A stretch of DNA of 64,000 nucleotides from an uncultured Dysgonomonas sp. (lineage in GTDB: Bacteria; Bacteroidota; Bacteroidia; Bacteroidales; Dysgonomonadaceae). Numbering within the stretch: the stretch's first letter is position 1; the number at the start of each line of letters is the position of its first letter. Below, piece after piece: positions 9,356 to 19,991 of this stretch. Under the pieces are notes generated by a model, which saw only the letters and a list, made by a program, of their open reading frames with translations, searched no databases and had not been told where the DNA came from. Made by a program: the position numbers and the translations under genes. The stretch spans positions 53,563 through 117,562 of the forward strand of contig NZ_CAKUOF010000014.1 in the NCBI RefSeq assembly GCF_934668725.1, given 5' to 3'.

Positions 9356-10831
9356 ATGTATCTATTAGGATATGATATCGGTAGTTCTTCCGTAAAGGCC
9401 TGTCTGGTCGAAGCTGCATCAGGTAAGATAATAGCATCGGATTTCTATCCGAAAGAAGAGATGAAAATTACAGCCATCAAGCCCGGTTGGGCAGAACAAG
9501 AACCCGAAGACTGGTGGAGTAACTTGAAAAATGCTCATCAATCGATAATGACAAAATCGGGTGTCAAAAGTGAAGATATCAAAGCTATAGGTATTACATG
9601 GCAGATGCACGGATTGGTACTTGTCGATAAAGACCAGAAAGTTCTTCGCCCTTCTATTATCTGGTGTGATAGCCGTGCAGTGTCTTATGGCGAAAAAGCA
9701 TTTGATGCTATCGGACACGAAAGATGCCTTTCTCATTTACTAAATTCTCCCGGAAATTTCACCGCTTCAAAACTGGCTTGGGTGAAAGAGCATGAGCCCG
9801 AAATATTTCAAAAGATAGATAAAATAATGCTTCCGGGTGACTATATCGCCATGAAGCTATCGGGGGATGCTGTTATGACAATTGAGGGATTGTCAGAAGG
9901 TATGTTTTGGGATTTCAAGAATAAATGCTTGTCGGAAGATGTCTTAAGCTATTATGGAATACCCAAGAGTTTCTTTCCGGAGATTAAACCTATATTCGGA
10001 TTACAAGGGGAAGTTTCAGCCCCAGCAGCAAAAGAGCTGGGCTTGAAAAAAGGAACTCCAATAACATATCGTGCGGGAGATCAGCCTAACAATGCTCTAT
10101 CCTTAAATGTATTCAATCCCGGAGAAATAGCTTCTACCGCCGGAACTTCAGGTGTAGTTTATGGAGTATTAGACCAATTGGACTATGACAAAAAATCGCG
10201 TGTAAATACATTCGCACACGTTAATTATACCGAAGAGTTAACACGTTTGGGAGTACTGCTTTGTATCAATGGTACAGGTATTCTAAATTCATGGCTCAAA
10301 CGCAATCTGGCGTTAGATGGGATGTCTTACAATGATATGAATAATCTGGCAGCACAATCTACAATCGGTGCTAATGGAGTATCTATTATTCCATTCGGTA
10401 ATGGAGCAGAGCGTGTATTAGAAAATAAAGAAGTGAATTGTTCAATTCACGGAATTAACTTCAATGTACATAATAAAGCCGATTTACTCCGTGCTGCTCA
10501 AGAAGGTATTGTATTCTCATATGAATATGGTATGGAGATTATGAAGGAAATGGGTATGAATATACACCTTATAAGAGCAGGATATGCCAATATGTTTTTA
10601 AGCCCTCTTTTTGCACAGACTCTGGCTAGTGTAAGTGGTGCGACTATCGAGTTGTTTAATACCGATGGTGCGGCAGGTGCTGCAAAAGGAGCAGGTATGG
10701 GAGCCAGAATTTATGCTTCTAATGATGAGGCTTTTGGTTCTCTTGAGAAGTTGTCGGTTATAGAACCAGAGTCTGATAAAGAGAATCAATACAGAGAAGC
10801 GTACCAACGCTGGAAAGAACTTATTAAGTAA
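9356..10831 (+). CDS. xylB: Xylulokinase
   Basis: FGGY-family carbohydrate kinase of 491 residues, phosphorylating D-xylulose to D-xylulose 5-phosphate in the cytosol with ATP. The first phosphate-binding motif (GYDIGSSSVKACLV) begins at residue 5. WQMHGLV (~83) and the later AGDQPNNAL and STAGTSGVVYG motifs are typical of XylB. I start it at the ATG at 9356; an in-frame TTG at 9323 would add 11 residues unlike the family. It is followed 57 bp later by xylA, and the pair fits the xylose route into the pentose-phosphate pathway. Confidence 0.95.
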   Translation: MYLLGYDIGSSSVKACLVEAASGKIIASDFYPKEEMKITAIKPGWAEQEPEDWWSNLKNAHQSIMTKSGVKSEDIKAIGITWQMHGLVLVDKDQKVLRPSIIWCDSRAVSYGEKAFDAIGHERCLSHLLNSPGNFTASKLAWVKEHEPEIFQKIDKIMLPGDYIAMKLSGDAVMTIEGLSEGMFWDFKNKCLSEDVLSYYGIPKSFFPEIKPIFGLQGEVSAPAAKELGLKKGTPITYRAGDQPNNALSLNVFNPGEIASTAGTSGVVYGVLDQLDYDKKSRVNTFAHVNYTEELTRLGVLLCINGTGILNSWLKRNLALDGMSYNDMNNLAAQSTIGANGVSIIPFGNGAERVLENKEVNCSIHGINFNVHNKADLLRAAQEGIVFSYEYGMEIMKEMGMNIHLIRAGYANMFLSPLFAQTLASVSGATIELFNTDGAAGAAKGAGMGARIYASNDEAFGSLEKLSVIEPESDKENQYREAYQRWKELIK

Positions 10832-10888
10832 GGTTTTATACTTGATAGAAAAAGAGCAATCACTTAAATTATTATAAATATCTAAATC

Positions 10889-12217
10889 ATGGAAATTTTA
10901 AAAGGAACTAAAGAGTTTTTCCCAAATATCGGAAAAATCAAATTTGAAGGAAAAGAAAGTAAAAACCCATTAGCATTTCGTTACTACGACGAAAAACAAG
11001 TAGTTATGGGCAAGTCTATGAAAGACTGGATGCGTTTTGCTATGGCTTGGTGGCATACATTGTGTGCTGATGGTGGTGATCCATTTGGAGGTGCAACTAT
11101 TCATCATCCTTGGAACAATGCCAATGATGCACTTAGCCGTGCTAAATATAAAATGGATGCAGGTTTTGAGTTCATGACTAAAATGGGATTTGGTTTTTAT
11201 TGTTTCCACGATGTGGATTTAATTGAACCAGGTAATAATTGGGTGGAGTACGAAAAAAATCTGCAATCTATTGTTGAGTACGCTAAAGAGAAACAAGCAG
11301 CTTCGGGCATCAAATTGTTATGGGGTACAGCCAACGTGTTCAGTAACGAGCGTTATATGAATGGTGCGGCTACGAATCCTAATTTTGACGTGGTTGCATG
11401 TGCAGGTACTCAAATCAAAAATGCAATTGATGCTACTATTGCTCTTGGTGGTGCAAATTATGTATTCTGGGGAGGCCGCGAAGGTTATATGAGTCTTTTG
11501 AATACTGATATGAAACGCGAAAAAGATCACTTGGCACGTATGCTTATTATGGCTCGTGACTATGCCCGTAAACAAGGGTTCAAAGGCACATTCCTTATCG
11601 AACCTAAACCAATGGAGCCTACTAAACATCAATATGATTTTGATACTGAAACTGTAATCGGCTTTATCCGTCATTATGGTTTAGAAAATGATTTCAAAGT
11701 AAATATCGAAGTAAACCATGCTACATTGGCAGGTCATACATTCGAACACGAATTGCAAGCTGCTGTAGATGCAGGTCTTTTGGGTAGTATAGATGCTAAC
11801 CGTGGTGATAATCAAAACGGATGGGATACAGATCAGTTCCCTATCGACTTGTATGAATTGGCTCAGGCTTGGTTAGTAATGCTTCCTGCAGGTGGTGTTG
11901 GTAATGGCGGAGTGAACTTCGATGCTAAAATACGTCGTAATTCAACGGATGCAGAAGATCTGTTCATTGCTCATATTTCGGGTATGGATACATTTGCACG
12001 CGGGTTATTGATTGCTGCAGACGTACTTCAAAACTCAGACTATACCAAAATGCGTGAGGCTCGTTATGCTTCATTTAACAGCGGTAATGGTAAGGCATTC
12101 GAAGATGGAAAACTAACTTTGGAAGATTTGCGTGCTATTGCTCATAAAGCGGGTGAACCTGCACAAATTAGCGGTAAGCAAGAGCTTTATGAAGCTATTG
12201 TGAATATGCATATCTAA
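10889..12217 (+). CDS. xylA: Xylose isomerase
   Basis: A 442-residue class II xylose isomerase interconverting D-xylose and D-xylulose, a cytosolic TIM barrel needing two divalent metals. Visible active-site blocks are YCFHDVDL (catalytic His, ~residue 105), [15 protein letters not shown] (metal-binding Glu and Lys, ~232-246), [18 protein letters not shown] (~273-290) and the DANRGD loop near 308. Length is normal for class II. Codon use is more biased than in its neighbours, as expected for a highly expressed gene. It sits between xylB and the xylose transporter. Confidence 0.98.
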   Translation: MEILKGTKEFFPNIGKIKFEGKESKNPLAFRYYDEKQVVMGKSMKDWMRFAMAWWHTLCADGGDPFGGATIHHPWNNANDALSRAKYKMDAGFEFMTKMGFGFYCFHDVDLIEPGNNWVEYEKNLQSIVEYAKEKQAASGIKLLWGTANVFSNERYMNGAATNPNFDVVACAGTQIKNAIDATIALGGANYVFWGGREGYMSLLNTDMKREKDHLARMLIMARDYARKQGFKGTFLIEPKPMEPTKHQYDFDTETVIGFIRHYGLENDFKVNIEVNHATLAGHTFEHELQAAVDAGLLGSIDANRGDNQNGWDTDQFPIDLYELAQAWLVMLPAGGVGNGGVNFDAKIRRNSTDAEDLFIAHISGMDTFARGLLIAADVLQNSDYTKMREARYASFNSGNGKAFEDGKLTLEDLRAIAHKAGEPAQISGKQELYEAIVNMHI

Positions 12218-12231
12218 TATGATTCAAGTAA

Positions 12232-12261
12232 ACAAGCAAGGCTTTTTTAGGTCTTGCTTGT
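12232..12261 (+). terminator. Intercistronic hairpin after xylA
   Basis: A 9-bp stem (ACAAGCAAG and its complement) encloses a 12-nt loop, 15 bp after the xylA stop. The downstream flank is not T-rich, so it is more likely a partial terminator or mRNA-stabilising hairpin that lowers xylE relative to xylA. Confidence 0.45.
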
Positions 12262-12298
12262 TGCTGTAGTTTCTTATAATACCTTTAATACCATTTGA

Positions 12299-13855
12299 AT
12301 GAAAAACGAAGCTAGTAAATCATACACCATCGGGTTGACTGTTATAGCCACCCTCGGGGGATTGCTTTTTGGATACGATACAGCAGTTATCTCGGGAACG
12401 GTGGAATCTCTAAGACATTTTTTTATAGATCCTATGGGTTTGCCTACTAATGAGGCAAATGCCATGGAAGGGTTTGTTATTAGTAGTGCTTTGATCGGTT
12501 GTATATTCGGAGCAGCTATTGCCGGATGGGTTAGCCAGCAATTTGGCCGTAAGAAAGCCTTATTTGCTGCAGCGATTCTGTTTTTATTTGCAGCAATAGG
12601 ATCTGCATGGCCCGAAATCGGATACCATATGCCCGATGTGCAAGATCATACATTTGTGTATCATTTTGTATTTTATCGTATCATTGGTGGGGTAGGAGTC
12701 GGTATAGCTTCTATGGTATCCCCGATGTATATTGCCGAAATAGCTCCGCCTGAAAAACGGGGAAGTTTAGTTGCCCTCAATCAGTTTGCCATAATCTTTG
12801 GTATGCTGGTTGTGTATTTTGTAAATTACTTCATAGCTAAGCAAGGAGACACAGAGTGGTTACACTCTATGGGATGGAGATGGATGTTTGCCTCACTGGC
12901 TATTCCTTCGGGCTTGTTTTTTGTGCTACTGTTTTTTGCACCGGAAACACCCAGATGGTTGGTGATGAAGGGACAGAGAGATAAAGCCATGGATATTCTG
13001 ACGAAGCTCGTAGGTAGTACTGTTGCCAAGAAAGAAATGGATGAAATTCAATACAGCTTTGATAAAGATGAAGCATCATCATTAAAACCATATTATAAAT
13101 TTATGATGACATGGTTAGTGTTGTTTGTTGTTGGTCTTTTAGCTCTCTCTATTACCGGCGTGTCAAGTGCACTTGAAATATCTATGATTTGTAGCTTTAT
13201 TATAGCTCTGTTTGTACCTATCCGTTCTTATGGGTTCGTTATTATAATAACAGGAGTATTGCTTTCTGCTTTCCAACAGTTTGTAGGAATCAACGTAGTA
13301 TTGTATTATGCCCCTGAGATATTTAAGAGTATGGGATCGGGTACAGACTCAGCTTTGCTGCAAACAATTATTGTAGGTATAATCAATTTGTCATTTACCG
13401 TGTTGGCTATTATGACTGTCGATAAATTCGGTCGTAAACCCCTATTGATTATAGGTGCATTAATCATGGCTGTATCTATGTTGGGATTGGGAACTTCGTT
13501 TTCTCAAAATCTAAATGGAACATTGAAGTTGATCTTTATGTTAACATACACCGCCGGATTTGCCATGTCATGGGGACCCGTTTGTTGGGTTATGTTGGCA
13601 GAGATATTTCCTAACTCGGTACGGTCGTCAGTGATGTCTATTGCTGTTGCTGCACAGTGGGTTTCGAACTTCCTTATCTCATGGACTTTCCCGATTATGG
13701 ATAAAAATGAAACTCTGGTAAGTGCTTTTAACCATGGATTCTCTTATTGGGTATACGGCGCTTTATCGGTATTAGCAGCTATTTTTGTCTGGAAGTTTCT
13801 TCCTGAAACAAAAGGGAAGACTCTCGAAGATATGGAGCAACTCTGGAAAAAATAA
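12299..13855 (+). CDS. xylE: D-xylose:H+ symporter, MFS sugar porter
   Basis: A 518-residue, 12-span inner-membrane transporter of the sugar porter family. Diagnostic motifs: GYDTAVISGT in TM1, the RxGRR-like loop QQFGRKKA (residues ~80-87), PMYIAEIAPPEKRGSL (~141-156), QQFVGINVVLYYAPEIF in TM7, DKFGRKPLL, and the C-terminal PETKGKTLEDME. The family covers XylE, GalP and AraE; the xylB-xylA context is what makes xylose the likely substrate. Its stop codon lies inside a copy of the dispersed palindromic repeat. Confidence 0.9.
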   Translation: MKNEASKSYTIGLTVIATLGGLLFGYDTAVISGTVESLRHFFIDPMGLPTNEANAMEGFVISSALIGCIFGAAIAGWVSQQFGRKKALFAAAILFLFAAIGSAWPEIGYHMPDVQDHTFVYHFVFYRIIGGVGVGIASMVSPMYIAEIAPPEKRGSLVALNQFAIIFGMLVVYFVNYFIAKQGDTEWLHSMGWRWMFASLAIPSGLFFVLLFFAPETPRWLVMKGQRDKAMDILTKLVGSTVAKKEMDEIQYSFDKDEASSLKPYYKFMMTWLVLFVVGLLALSITGVSSALEISMICSFIIALFVPIRSYGFVIIITGVLLSAFQQFVGINVVLYYAPEIFKSMGSGTDSALLQTIIVGIINLSFTVLAIMTVDKFGRKPLLIIGALIMAVSMLGLGTSFSQNLNGTLKLIFMLTYTAGFAMSWGPVCWVMLAEIFPNSVRSSVMSIAVAAQWVSNFLISWTFPIMDKNETLVSAFNHGFSYWVYGALSVLAAIFVWKFLPETKGKTLEDMEQLWKK

Positions 13856-13877
13856 GGTTCCAGACCTTTTTGTTGTC
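13853..13877 (-). repeat. Dispersed palindromic repeat, copy at the xylE stop codon
   Basis: On the minus strand this reads GACAACAAAAAGG followed by TCTGGAACCTTA; it matches the copy at 22047-22076 at most positions. The xylE TAA stop is the complement of its last three bases. Confidence 0.5.
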
Positions 13878-13914
13878 ATGTCATAAGGGTCTGTATATTA
13901 ATTATCTATATAAT

Positions 13915-13953
13915 AAAGGGCGGATAAGTAATATTACTTATCCGCCCTTTATT
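13915..13953. terminator. Bidirectional terminator between xylE and queA
   Basis: A perfect 18+18 palindrome (arm AAAGGGCGGATAAGTAAT) with A/T-rich flanks serves the convergent xylE and queA transcripts. Confidence 0.9.
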
Positions 13954-13981
13954 ATATAATGTATGACAAAATGTCTTGCTC

Positions 13982-15031
13982 TTAAAGAATTAACATAGCA
14001 TCACCATAAGTTCCGAAGCTGTATTTCTCTTTCACTGCCTCTTCGTATAATTCCATAACTCTATCGTATCCACCAAATGCAGCAGTCATCATAAGTAATG
14101 TCGACTGAGGAAGGTGTAGGTTAGTTACCATTGCATCAGCAATATTGAAATCATAAGGAGGGAATATAAACTTATTAGTCCATCCTTTGCTGGGTTTCAA
14201 TTGGTGATCGGTGCTGACAATTGTTTCTATGGCACGCATCGAAGATGTACCTACAGCACATATCTTAGCTCCGTTAGCTTTCGCTTTATTAACAATATCA
14301 GCTGCATGTTGCGTAACTTCCATTTGCTCCGAATCCATTTTGTGCTTGGTAAGGTCTTCTACATCGATTTCTCTGTAGTTACCCAAGCCCGAATGAAGAG
14401 TGATGTATGCAAAGTCGATACCTTTTATCTCCATACGCTTCAATAATTCACGGCTGAAGTGTAGTCCTGCTGCAGGAGCTACCACAGCACCTTCATTTTT
14501 AGCAAATATAGTTTGGTATCGGTGTTTATCATCATCTTCTTCCTGACGACCCAAATACTTAGGGATTGGTGTCTCACCCAGAGCATAAAGAGCTGTCTTG
14601 AATTCTTCGGCAGGGCCATCATATAAGAATCTCAATGTACGTCCTCGCGAAGTTGTATTATCAATAACTTCTGCTACCATCGAATCATCGTCACCAAAGT
14701 ATAGTTTGTTGCCTATTCTTATTTTACGAGCAGGGTCAACCAATACATCCCAAAGGTGGAATTCTTCGTTAAGTTCACGTAACAAGAATACTTCAATTTT
14801 TGCTCCGGTCTTTTCTTTATTACCATAAAGACGTGCAGGGAACACCTTAGTATCATTGAAAACAAAAACATCTTTATCGTCAAAATACTCAAGGATATCC
14901 TTAAATTGCTTATGTTCGACTTGACCCGTTTTACGGTTAAAGACTAACATACGTGACTCATCTCTGTTTTTGTTAGGATGGGTAGCAATTAGTTCCTCCG
15001 GAAAATCGAATCTAAATTGTGAAAGTTTCAT
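13982..15031 (-). CDS. queA: tRNA preQ1(34) S-adenosylmethionine ribosyltransferase-isomerase
   Basis: QueA, 349 residues, transfers and isomerises the ribosyl group of SAM onto preQ1 at tRNA position 34 to give epoxyqueuosine. The N-terminus [19 protein letters not shown], the block [13 protein letters not shown] (~58-70), APAAGLHFS (~185-193) and [10 protein letters not shown] with MTAAFGG (~306-322) are all conserved in the family. It is the last gene of the leftward cluster after truB, with a 300-bp gap. queD and queE for the same pathway lie at 35.4-36.4 kb. Confidence 0.97.
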   Translation of the reverse strand: MKLSQFRFDFPEELIATHPNKNRDESRMLVFNRKTGQVEHKQFKDILEYFDDKDVFVFNDTKVFPARLYGNKEKTGAKIEVFLLRELNEEFHLWDVLVDPARKIRIGNKLYFGDDDSMVAEVIDNTTSRGRTLRFLYDGPAEEFKTALYALGETPIPKYLGRQEEDDDKHRYQTIFAKNEGAVVAPAAGLHFSRELLKRMEIKGIDFAYITLHSGLGNYREIDVEDLTKHKMDSEQMEVTQHAADIVNKAKANGAKICAVGTSSMRAIETIVSTDHQLKPSKGWTNKFIFPPYDFNIADAMVTNLHLPQSTLLMMTAAFGGYDRVMELYEEAVKEKYSFGTYGDAMLIL

Positions 15032-15331
15032 ATTTATATATCTGTTTATTTATTTCTTATTATTTATGCTAATCAGAACCTTAAAAGTTCTCTTGTCAAA
15101 CTTTACCTTAGTTACAACAAGTAAACAAAAGTGACTCGTAAATGACTAAAAAGTGTAACTTTTGCGAATTTTATAAATCATTGTAATTCAAAAAGTAATG
15201 ATTGAAAAGGTTACAAAGGTTACAAAAGTGACACTTTTTTCTGACCTTTTTTTCCTCTTATTAATGTAACCTATTTAATCCCTATCCCTATTATAGATAG
15301 ATAAATATTCGCATTAATATCTGTCAATCAA
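15032..15331. other. queA-truB spacer with short repeats and palindromes
   Basis: These 300 bp hold no gene that I can support. They contain AAAAGT-GTA-ACTTTT (15149-15163), AAAAGTG-A-CACTTTT (15224-15238), a third AAAAGTGA near 15127 and a tandem GGTTACAAA (15209-15226). The motifs recur within 120 bp of the queA 5' side and could be protein-binding sites or the remnant of a mobile module. Confidence 0.5.
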
Positions 15332-16018
15332 TCAATCTATGGATTGAGTAATATTGTCTATATCTTCAGCTTTCATACACTGATCGAGAGTTACCTCTCC
15401 GATTCTTGTTCGGATAAGTCCTGTAAGATGTCCCCCCGATTGAAGCGCTTCTCCGATATCCCGTGCTAAGGCTCTGATATAAGTACCTTTGCTACACACG
15501 ACACGTATCTTTATACTGTCTTTCTCAAAATCGAGTAACTCTATCTCATCTATAACAAGTACCTTGGGTTTTAGTTCTACTTCTTCACCGTTACGTGCCA
15601 GATTATAAGCTCTTTCTCCATTCACTTTACAAGCCGAATATGTAGGTGGTACTTGTTCGATGCGCCCCAAAAAAGACTTTAGAGTTTCGTCTACCAGTTC
15701 TTTTGTTATATGTTCGGTCGGAAAAGTTTTATCTATTTCCGTCTCCAGATCAAAAGATGGAGTTGTTGCACCTAATTGGATGGTTGCAATATATTCCTTT
15801 TCCTGATATTGAAAAGTATCGATAAGCTTCGTCTTTTTTCCTGTGCAAACAATCATTACACCTGTTGCTAAAGGGTCTAAAGTGCCGGCATGACCGACTT
15901 TCAGTTTCTTGACTTTCAGATCCCTGCATAATCTGTTACGCAATTTTCGTACCAAATCGAATGATGTCCAGTTTAAAGGCTTATCTATATATAAAATCTC
16001 TCCCGAAATAAAATCCAT
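15332..16018 (-). CDS. truB: tRNA pseudouridine(55) synthase
   Basis: TruB, 228 residues, makes the T-loop pseudouridine-55 in tRNA. The catalytic motif GHAGTLDPLATGVMIV is at residues ~42-57, with the nucleophilic Asp in TLDP; IDKPLNWTSFD is at ~11-21 and YSACKVNGERAY at ~122-133. It lacks the longer C-terminal PUA-like extension of some homologues, as is normal in Bacteroidota. It follows uppP after ~100 bp. Confidence 0.96.
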   Translation of the reverse strand: MDFISGEILYIDKPLNWTSFDLVRKLRNRLCRDLKVKKLKVGHAGTLDPLATGVMIVCTGKKTKLIDTFQYQEKEYIATIQLGATTPSFDLETEIDKTFPTEHITKELVDETLKSFLGRIEQVPPTYSACKVNGERAYNLARNGEEVELKPKVLVIDEIELLDFEKDSIKIRVVCSKGTYIRALARDIGEALQSGGHLTGLIRTRIGEVTLDQCMKAEDIDNITQSID

Positions 16019-16115
16019 CAGTATTCTAATATGAGCAAGTATCTAATTGTATTGTTATTTATGATAATGTTTATTTGTATTTATACTTGCCGAAGTAACA
16101 AATTGGTCAATCACA

Positions 16116-16910
16116 TTATAGGATGTTCATCTCATGACCGGTTAATAAGAAAATAAGTATTGCAAGGCCTAAGACTATTCTGTACCAACCGAATAATTTG
16201 AACCCGTATTTGGTTACATAGCCAATAAAAAACTTAATAGCGAGCATGGCTACAACAAATGCGACTAAATTCCCGATAATGAGGGTTGTCATATTGTCTT
16301 GAAGAGTCTGAACACCGTTGGGCTCCATCACCAATTTGAGTAATTTATATCCTGTTGCTGCTGCCATTGTAGGTACAGCCAGAAAAAACGAAAATTCGGC
16401 AGCTGCCTTACGTGTCAGCTTTTGGCTCATCCCCCCAACGATAGTTGACATAGATCGGGATACTCCCGGAATCATCGCAATACACTGGAAGCAACCGATG
16501 ATAAATGCATTTTTGTATGTTATTTCTTTGTCTTTATCAGGAGAGTTAAACCATTTATCTACAAATAGCATCACAATCCCCCCTAGTACCAGGGTTGTAG
16601 CTACTACATATACATTTTCGAGCATTTCGTCAATTATATCATTGAATAAAAGGCCTAGTACAGCAGCAGGTATAAATCCGATTAATAATTTTATATAGAA
16701 ATTCCATGATTGGAAAAAGCGTTTCCAGTAAAGAACGAGTACAGACAATATTGCTCCAAATTGAATAATGACGGTGAATGCTTTTACAAAACTGGTACTT
16801 TCGATGCCCAATAATTGTTGAGCTATAATCATATGACCGGTTGATGATATAGGTAGAAATTCAGTAAGCCCTTCTACAATGGCTATAATAATAGTCTGTA
16901 GTGTATCCAT
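16116..16910 (-). CDS. uppP: Undecaprenyl-diphosphate phosphatase
   Basis: UppP/BacA, 264 residues, an inner-membrane enzyme that dephosphorylates undecaprenyl pyrophosphate to recycle the lipid carrier for peptidoglycan and O-antigen. Hallmarks are the [15 protein letters not shown] block (residues ~13-27) and [10 protein letters not shown] (~147-156), which carry the catalytic Glu, Ser and Arg. About seven or eight hydrophobic segments span the protein. It stands 40 bp after the DUF3098 gene, in the order ftsX-DUF3098-uppP-truB-queA conserved in Bacteroidales. Confidence 0.97.
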   Translation of the reverse strand: MDTLQTIIIAIVEGLTEFLPISSTGHMIIAQQLLGIESTSFVKAFTVIIQFGAILSVLVLYWKRFFQSWNFYIKLLIGFIPAAVLGLLFNDIIDEMLENVYVVATTLVLGGIVMLFVDKWFNSPDKDKEITYKNAFIIGCFQCIAMIPGVSRSMSTIVGGMSQKLTRKAAAEFSFFLAVPTMAAATGYKLLKLVMEPNGVQTLQDNMTTLIIGNLVAFVVAMLAIKFFIGYVTKYGFKLFGWYRIVLGLAILIFLLTGHEMNIL

Positions 16911-16950
16911 TCTTTAAATAGTACGTTTAATTTGGTTATTATTTAGTGTG

Positions 16951-17217
16951 TTATGCTTTAGGGGAATCTTGTGATAAAGCATCTTCTTTTTGCTTGTCGG
17001 TTGGATATAATATTCCTACTATCATTATCAAAAAACCAAAGAAAGAAATCATTGGCCCTATAACAATACGTCGTGTACTAAATATATCAGGCTGAAAACC
17101 TCCTTCTATACTACTTGATGGCCCTGTCATTAATAAGAAACCGATAATAATCATGGCAAACGATGCTGCACAAATTATGTAATTAAGTTTACCTAATGCA
17201 AAATCTTTCTTTTCCAT
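16951..17217 (-). CDS. DUF3098 small membrane protein
   Basis: An 88-residue protein with two transmembrane segments (residues ~10-30 and ~50-72) joined by a short loop containing GGFQPDIFSTRRI, and a charged C-terminal tail. This is the DUF3098 family, found almost only in Bacteroidota between ftsX and uppP. Its function is unknown; the neighbourhood suggests cell-division or envelope work. Confidence 0.85.
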   Translation of the reverse strand: MEKKDFALGKLNYIICAASFAMIIIGFLLMTGPSSSIEGGFQPDIFSTRRIVIGPMISFFGFLIMIVGILYPTDKQKEDALSQDSPKA

Positions 17218-17314
17218 ATTCTCTTTTAGTACAAGTATTTATTAAATACCGCATTCTTTAAATAAAACAGCTTTGGCTGCGGTGCTTACCAAAAATATCA
17301 TTAACCTAAGATCA

Positions 17315-18193
17315 TTAAGCGTGATACAGATTGTTTGTATTCATTTTTAAATATCTGTTTACTGCAGATGTCGTAGCCAAAAGTGGTAAAAGTATACCAA
17401 GAATGATTACAATACCATAAAGTACAACGAGGTTTTCGATTCTGATTATCGAAATTATTTCGGGAAATTCTTTTGTTAAAGTATATATCAATGCTGTAAT
17501 TCCTATGTTTGCTATAATGGCTGCTATTACGCCATAGCCAATAGCTTTAATAACAAAAGGCCTGCGGATAAAACCATTAGTGGCTCCTACCAATTGCATG
17601 GTATTTATTAGAAAACGTTTTGCATAGATATTAAGTCGAATAGTATTCCGGATGAGTGTAAAGGATATAAACATTAATATAGCAGCCAATACCAATAGAC
17701 CTGTACCTAGTTTTGACAGATTGGAATTTATCATCTGTATGGTATCTTCGCTATATAAAAAGCTTTTGACAATTTTCTGACCTTTAAGGCTTTTTTCTAC
17801 AACCTTTATGCTGTCGATATTTGCGTATTCGGACTTTAGTGCAACATCAAAATAATTTGATGCAGGGGTATAGCCTAGTATTTCTTCCGGATCGCCTCCC
17901 AGCTCCTTTATTAGGTCTTGTTTAATTTCCTCCTTGCTGATAAAGGTAACAGACTTTATATATGGCTTTGCATTTAATTGTTTTTGAAGCTTGGCTGCTG
18001 CAGCGTCATTTGTATCTTCCGATAGTTCGATCGTAATGCTTAGATTCTCTTTGATGAAAGATGAAATTTCGCGCCCCATAACTGCCACAAAAAAAGTCAA
18101 TCCCAATAAGAATAAAACGAGGGTAATGCTTACTGTTGTAGTTACTCCGGTTCCAAATAGAGATGTAGTCTTTAATTGACGATTTTTTGACAT
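17315..18193 (-). CDS. ftsX: FtsX, permease-like cell-division protein
   Basis: A 292-residue inner-membrane protein with the FtsX layout: TM1 (~residues 17-37), an extracytoplasmic domain (~38-165, containing EEILGYTPASNYFDV), and three C-terminal TMs (~168-280) within the FtsX/MacB permease domain. With FtsE it forms an ABC-type complex that activates cell-wall hydrolases at the septum. FtsE is not adjacent here, which is usual in this phylum. It is the first gene of the leftward cluster. Confidence 0.93.
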   Translation of the reverse strand: MSKNRQLKTTSLFGTGVTTTVSITLVLFLLGLTFFVAVMGREISSFIKENLSITIELSEDTNDAAAAKLQKQLNAKPYIKSVTFISKEEIKQDLIKELGGDPEEILGYTPASNYFDVALKSEYANIDSIKVVEKSLKGQKIVKSFLYSEDTIQMINSNLSKLGTGLLVLAAILMFISFTLIRNTIRLNIYAKRFLINTMQLVGATNGFIRRPFVIKAIGYGVIAAIIANIGITALIYTLTKEFPEIISIIRIENLVVLYGIVIILGILLPLLATTSAVNRYLKMNTNNLYHA

Positions 18194-18516
18194 AAAATAT
18201 TTGCTCTGCTTTTATTTTTGTATCTTCGATATAAGTGGTTTAGATACTTCACGCCTTAATTTGGTGCAAAGAAACAAAATATAATGCTGTTTTGTAGCAT
18301 TTTTTATGTTTTTTAATTATAAAAATCCGCAATACAAGCTAATATGATTATTAGAATACCTTAATTTTGTTGATTCGTATCTAAATTACGTTATTTTTAA
18401 AACAAAGCCTGCAAGCTTATTGTTTTCATATATGTGTAATCTTTTATATATTCGCACATATTATAGAAAAAGTTTATTAATAGAAATTACAATTTTACAA
18501 TAAAGTATTATATAAA
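18194..18516. other. Divergent spacer between ftsX and sufB
   Basis: These 323 bp between divergent genes must hold both promoters. TATATTCG at 18447-18454 is one base off the -7 consensus and is the best sufB candidate. No clear box is seen for ftsX, and no gene or strong hairpin. Confidence 0.45.
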
Positions 18517-19965
18517 ATGCAAGAAGACCAAGATACAATATTGGATGAGATAACATCCGGTGATTATAAATATGGTTTCGTAACCGATATCGAGAACGAA
18601 TCTATTGGTAAAGGATTGAATGAAGATGTTATCAGGCTGATCTCATCTAAAAAAAATGAACCGGAGTGGTTGTTAGAATACAGGTTAAATGCTTACAGGC
18701 ATTGGCTTACGATGAAAATGCCTGAGTGGGCACAATTAGAAATCCCTGAAATAAATTATCAGGATGTAATATACTACTCGGCTCCTAAACAAAAGATAGC
18801 ACCCGAAAGTCTGGATCAGGTAGATCCTGAATTGTTGAAGACATTCGATAAATTAGGCATCTCCATAAACGAACAGAAGCGATTGGTTGGAATGGCTGTA
18901 GATGTTGTTATGGACAGTGTTTCAGTTAAAACAACTTTTAGGGATGTGCTTTCGGAAAAAGGAATTATTTTCTGCTCTTTCGGTGAAGCGGTGCAAGAGC
19001 ATCCCGAATTGGTGAAAAAGTATTTGGGGACAGTTGTTTCCTCTAAAGATAACTATTTTGCGGCACTAAATTCGGCTGTATTCAGCGATGGTTCATTTGC
19101 TTATATTCCCAAGGGAGTTCGTTGTCCTATGGAGCTTTCGACTTATTTCCGTATCAATGCAGCTAATACAGGGCAGTTTGAGAGAACCTTACTGGTGGCA
19201 GACGACGATTCGTATGTAAGCTATTTGGAGGGCTGTACTGCACCTATGAGAGATGAGAATCAGTTGCATGCTGCTATTGTAGAGATTGTTGCCATGGATC
19301 GTGCCGAGGTTAAATATTCGACTGTTCAGAATTGGTATCCCGGAGATAAAGAAGGTAAGGGTGGTATCTATAACTTTGTAACCAAGCGTGGACTTTGTAA
19401 AGGAGAATCCTCAAAGATATCGTGGACTCAGGTCGAAACGGGTTCAGCTATAACCTGGAAATATCCATCCTGTATATTGGCAGGAGATAACTCTACAGGA
19501 GAATTCTATTCGGTTGCAGTTACTAACCATCACCAGCAGGCCGATACCGGAACAAAGATGATTCACATAGGTAAAAATACCCGTAGTCGTATTGTTTCCA
19601 AAGGTATATCTGCAGGGCAAAGCCAGAACTCTTATAGAGGACTGGTAAAAGTATCTCCGAAGGCTGAGAATGCCCGTAATCACTCGCAATGTGACAGCTT
19701 GCTGCTTGGTGATAAATGTGGAGCTCATACATTCCCATATTCCGAAATAGCGAATTCTACAGCTATTATAGAACACGAGGCTACTACTTCTAAGATTAGC
19801 GAAGATCAGGTTTTTTATTGCAATCAACGTGGTATTGCTACCGAAGACGCAGTTGGTTTAATCGTAAATGGTTATGCAAAAGAGGTTATGCAAAAACTGC
19901 CGATGGAGTTTGCTGTTGAAGCTCAAAAACTACTTCAGATTAGTCTGGAGGGAAGTGTGGGTTAA
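18517..19965 (+). CDS. sufB: Fe-S cluster assembly protein SufB
   Basis: SufB, 482 residues, is the main scaffold subunit of the SufBC2D complex that assembles Fe-S clusters in the cytosol. Recognisable blocks are [33 protein letters not shown] (~residues 204-222), the beta-helix core with GCTAP, and the C-terminal [11 protein letters not shown] (conserved Cys) and NGYAKEV. Length is standard. sufC and sufD are absent on either side: a strong terminator follows at once and the next gene is convergent. Confidence 0.96.
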   Translation: MQEDQDTILDEITSGDYKYGFVTDIENESIGKGLNEDVIRLISSKKNEPEWLLEYRLNAYRHWLTMKMPEWAQLEIPEINYQDVIYYSAPKQKIAPESLDQVDPELLKTFDKLGISINEQKRLVGMAVDVVMDSVSVKTTFRDVLSEKGIIFCSFGEAVQEHPELVKKYLGTVVSSKDNYFAALNSAVFSDGSFAYIPKGVRCPMELSTYFRINAANTGQFERTLLVADDDSYVSYLEGCTAPMRDENQLHAAIVEIVAMDRAEVKYSTVQNWYPGDKEGKGGIYNFVTKRGLCKGESSKISWTQVETGSAITWKYPSCILAGDNSTGEFYSVAVTNHHQQADTGTKMIHIGKNTRSRIVSKGISAGQSQNSYRGLVKVSPKAENARNHSQCDSLLLGDKCGAHTFPYSEIANSTAIIEHEATTSKISEDQVFYCNQRGIATEDAVGLIVNGYAKEVMQKLPMEFAVEAQKLLQISLEGSVG

Positions 19966-19991
19966 TCGAAATAATTTATAATATATAAATG

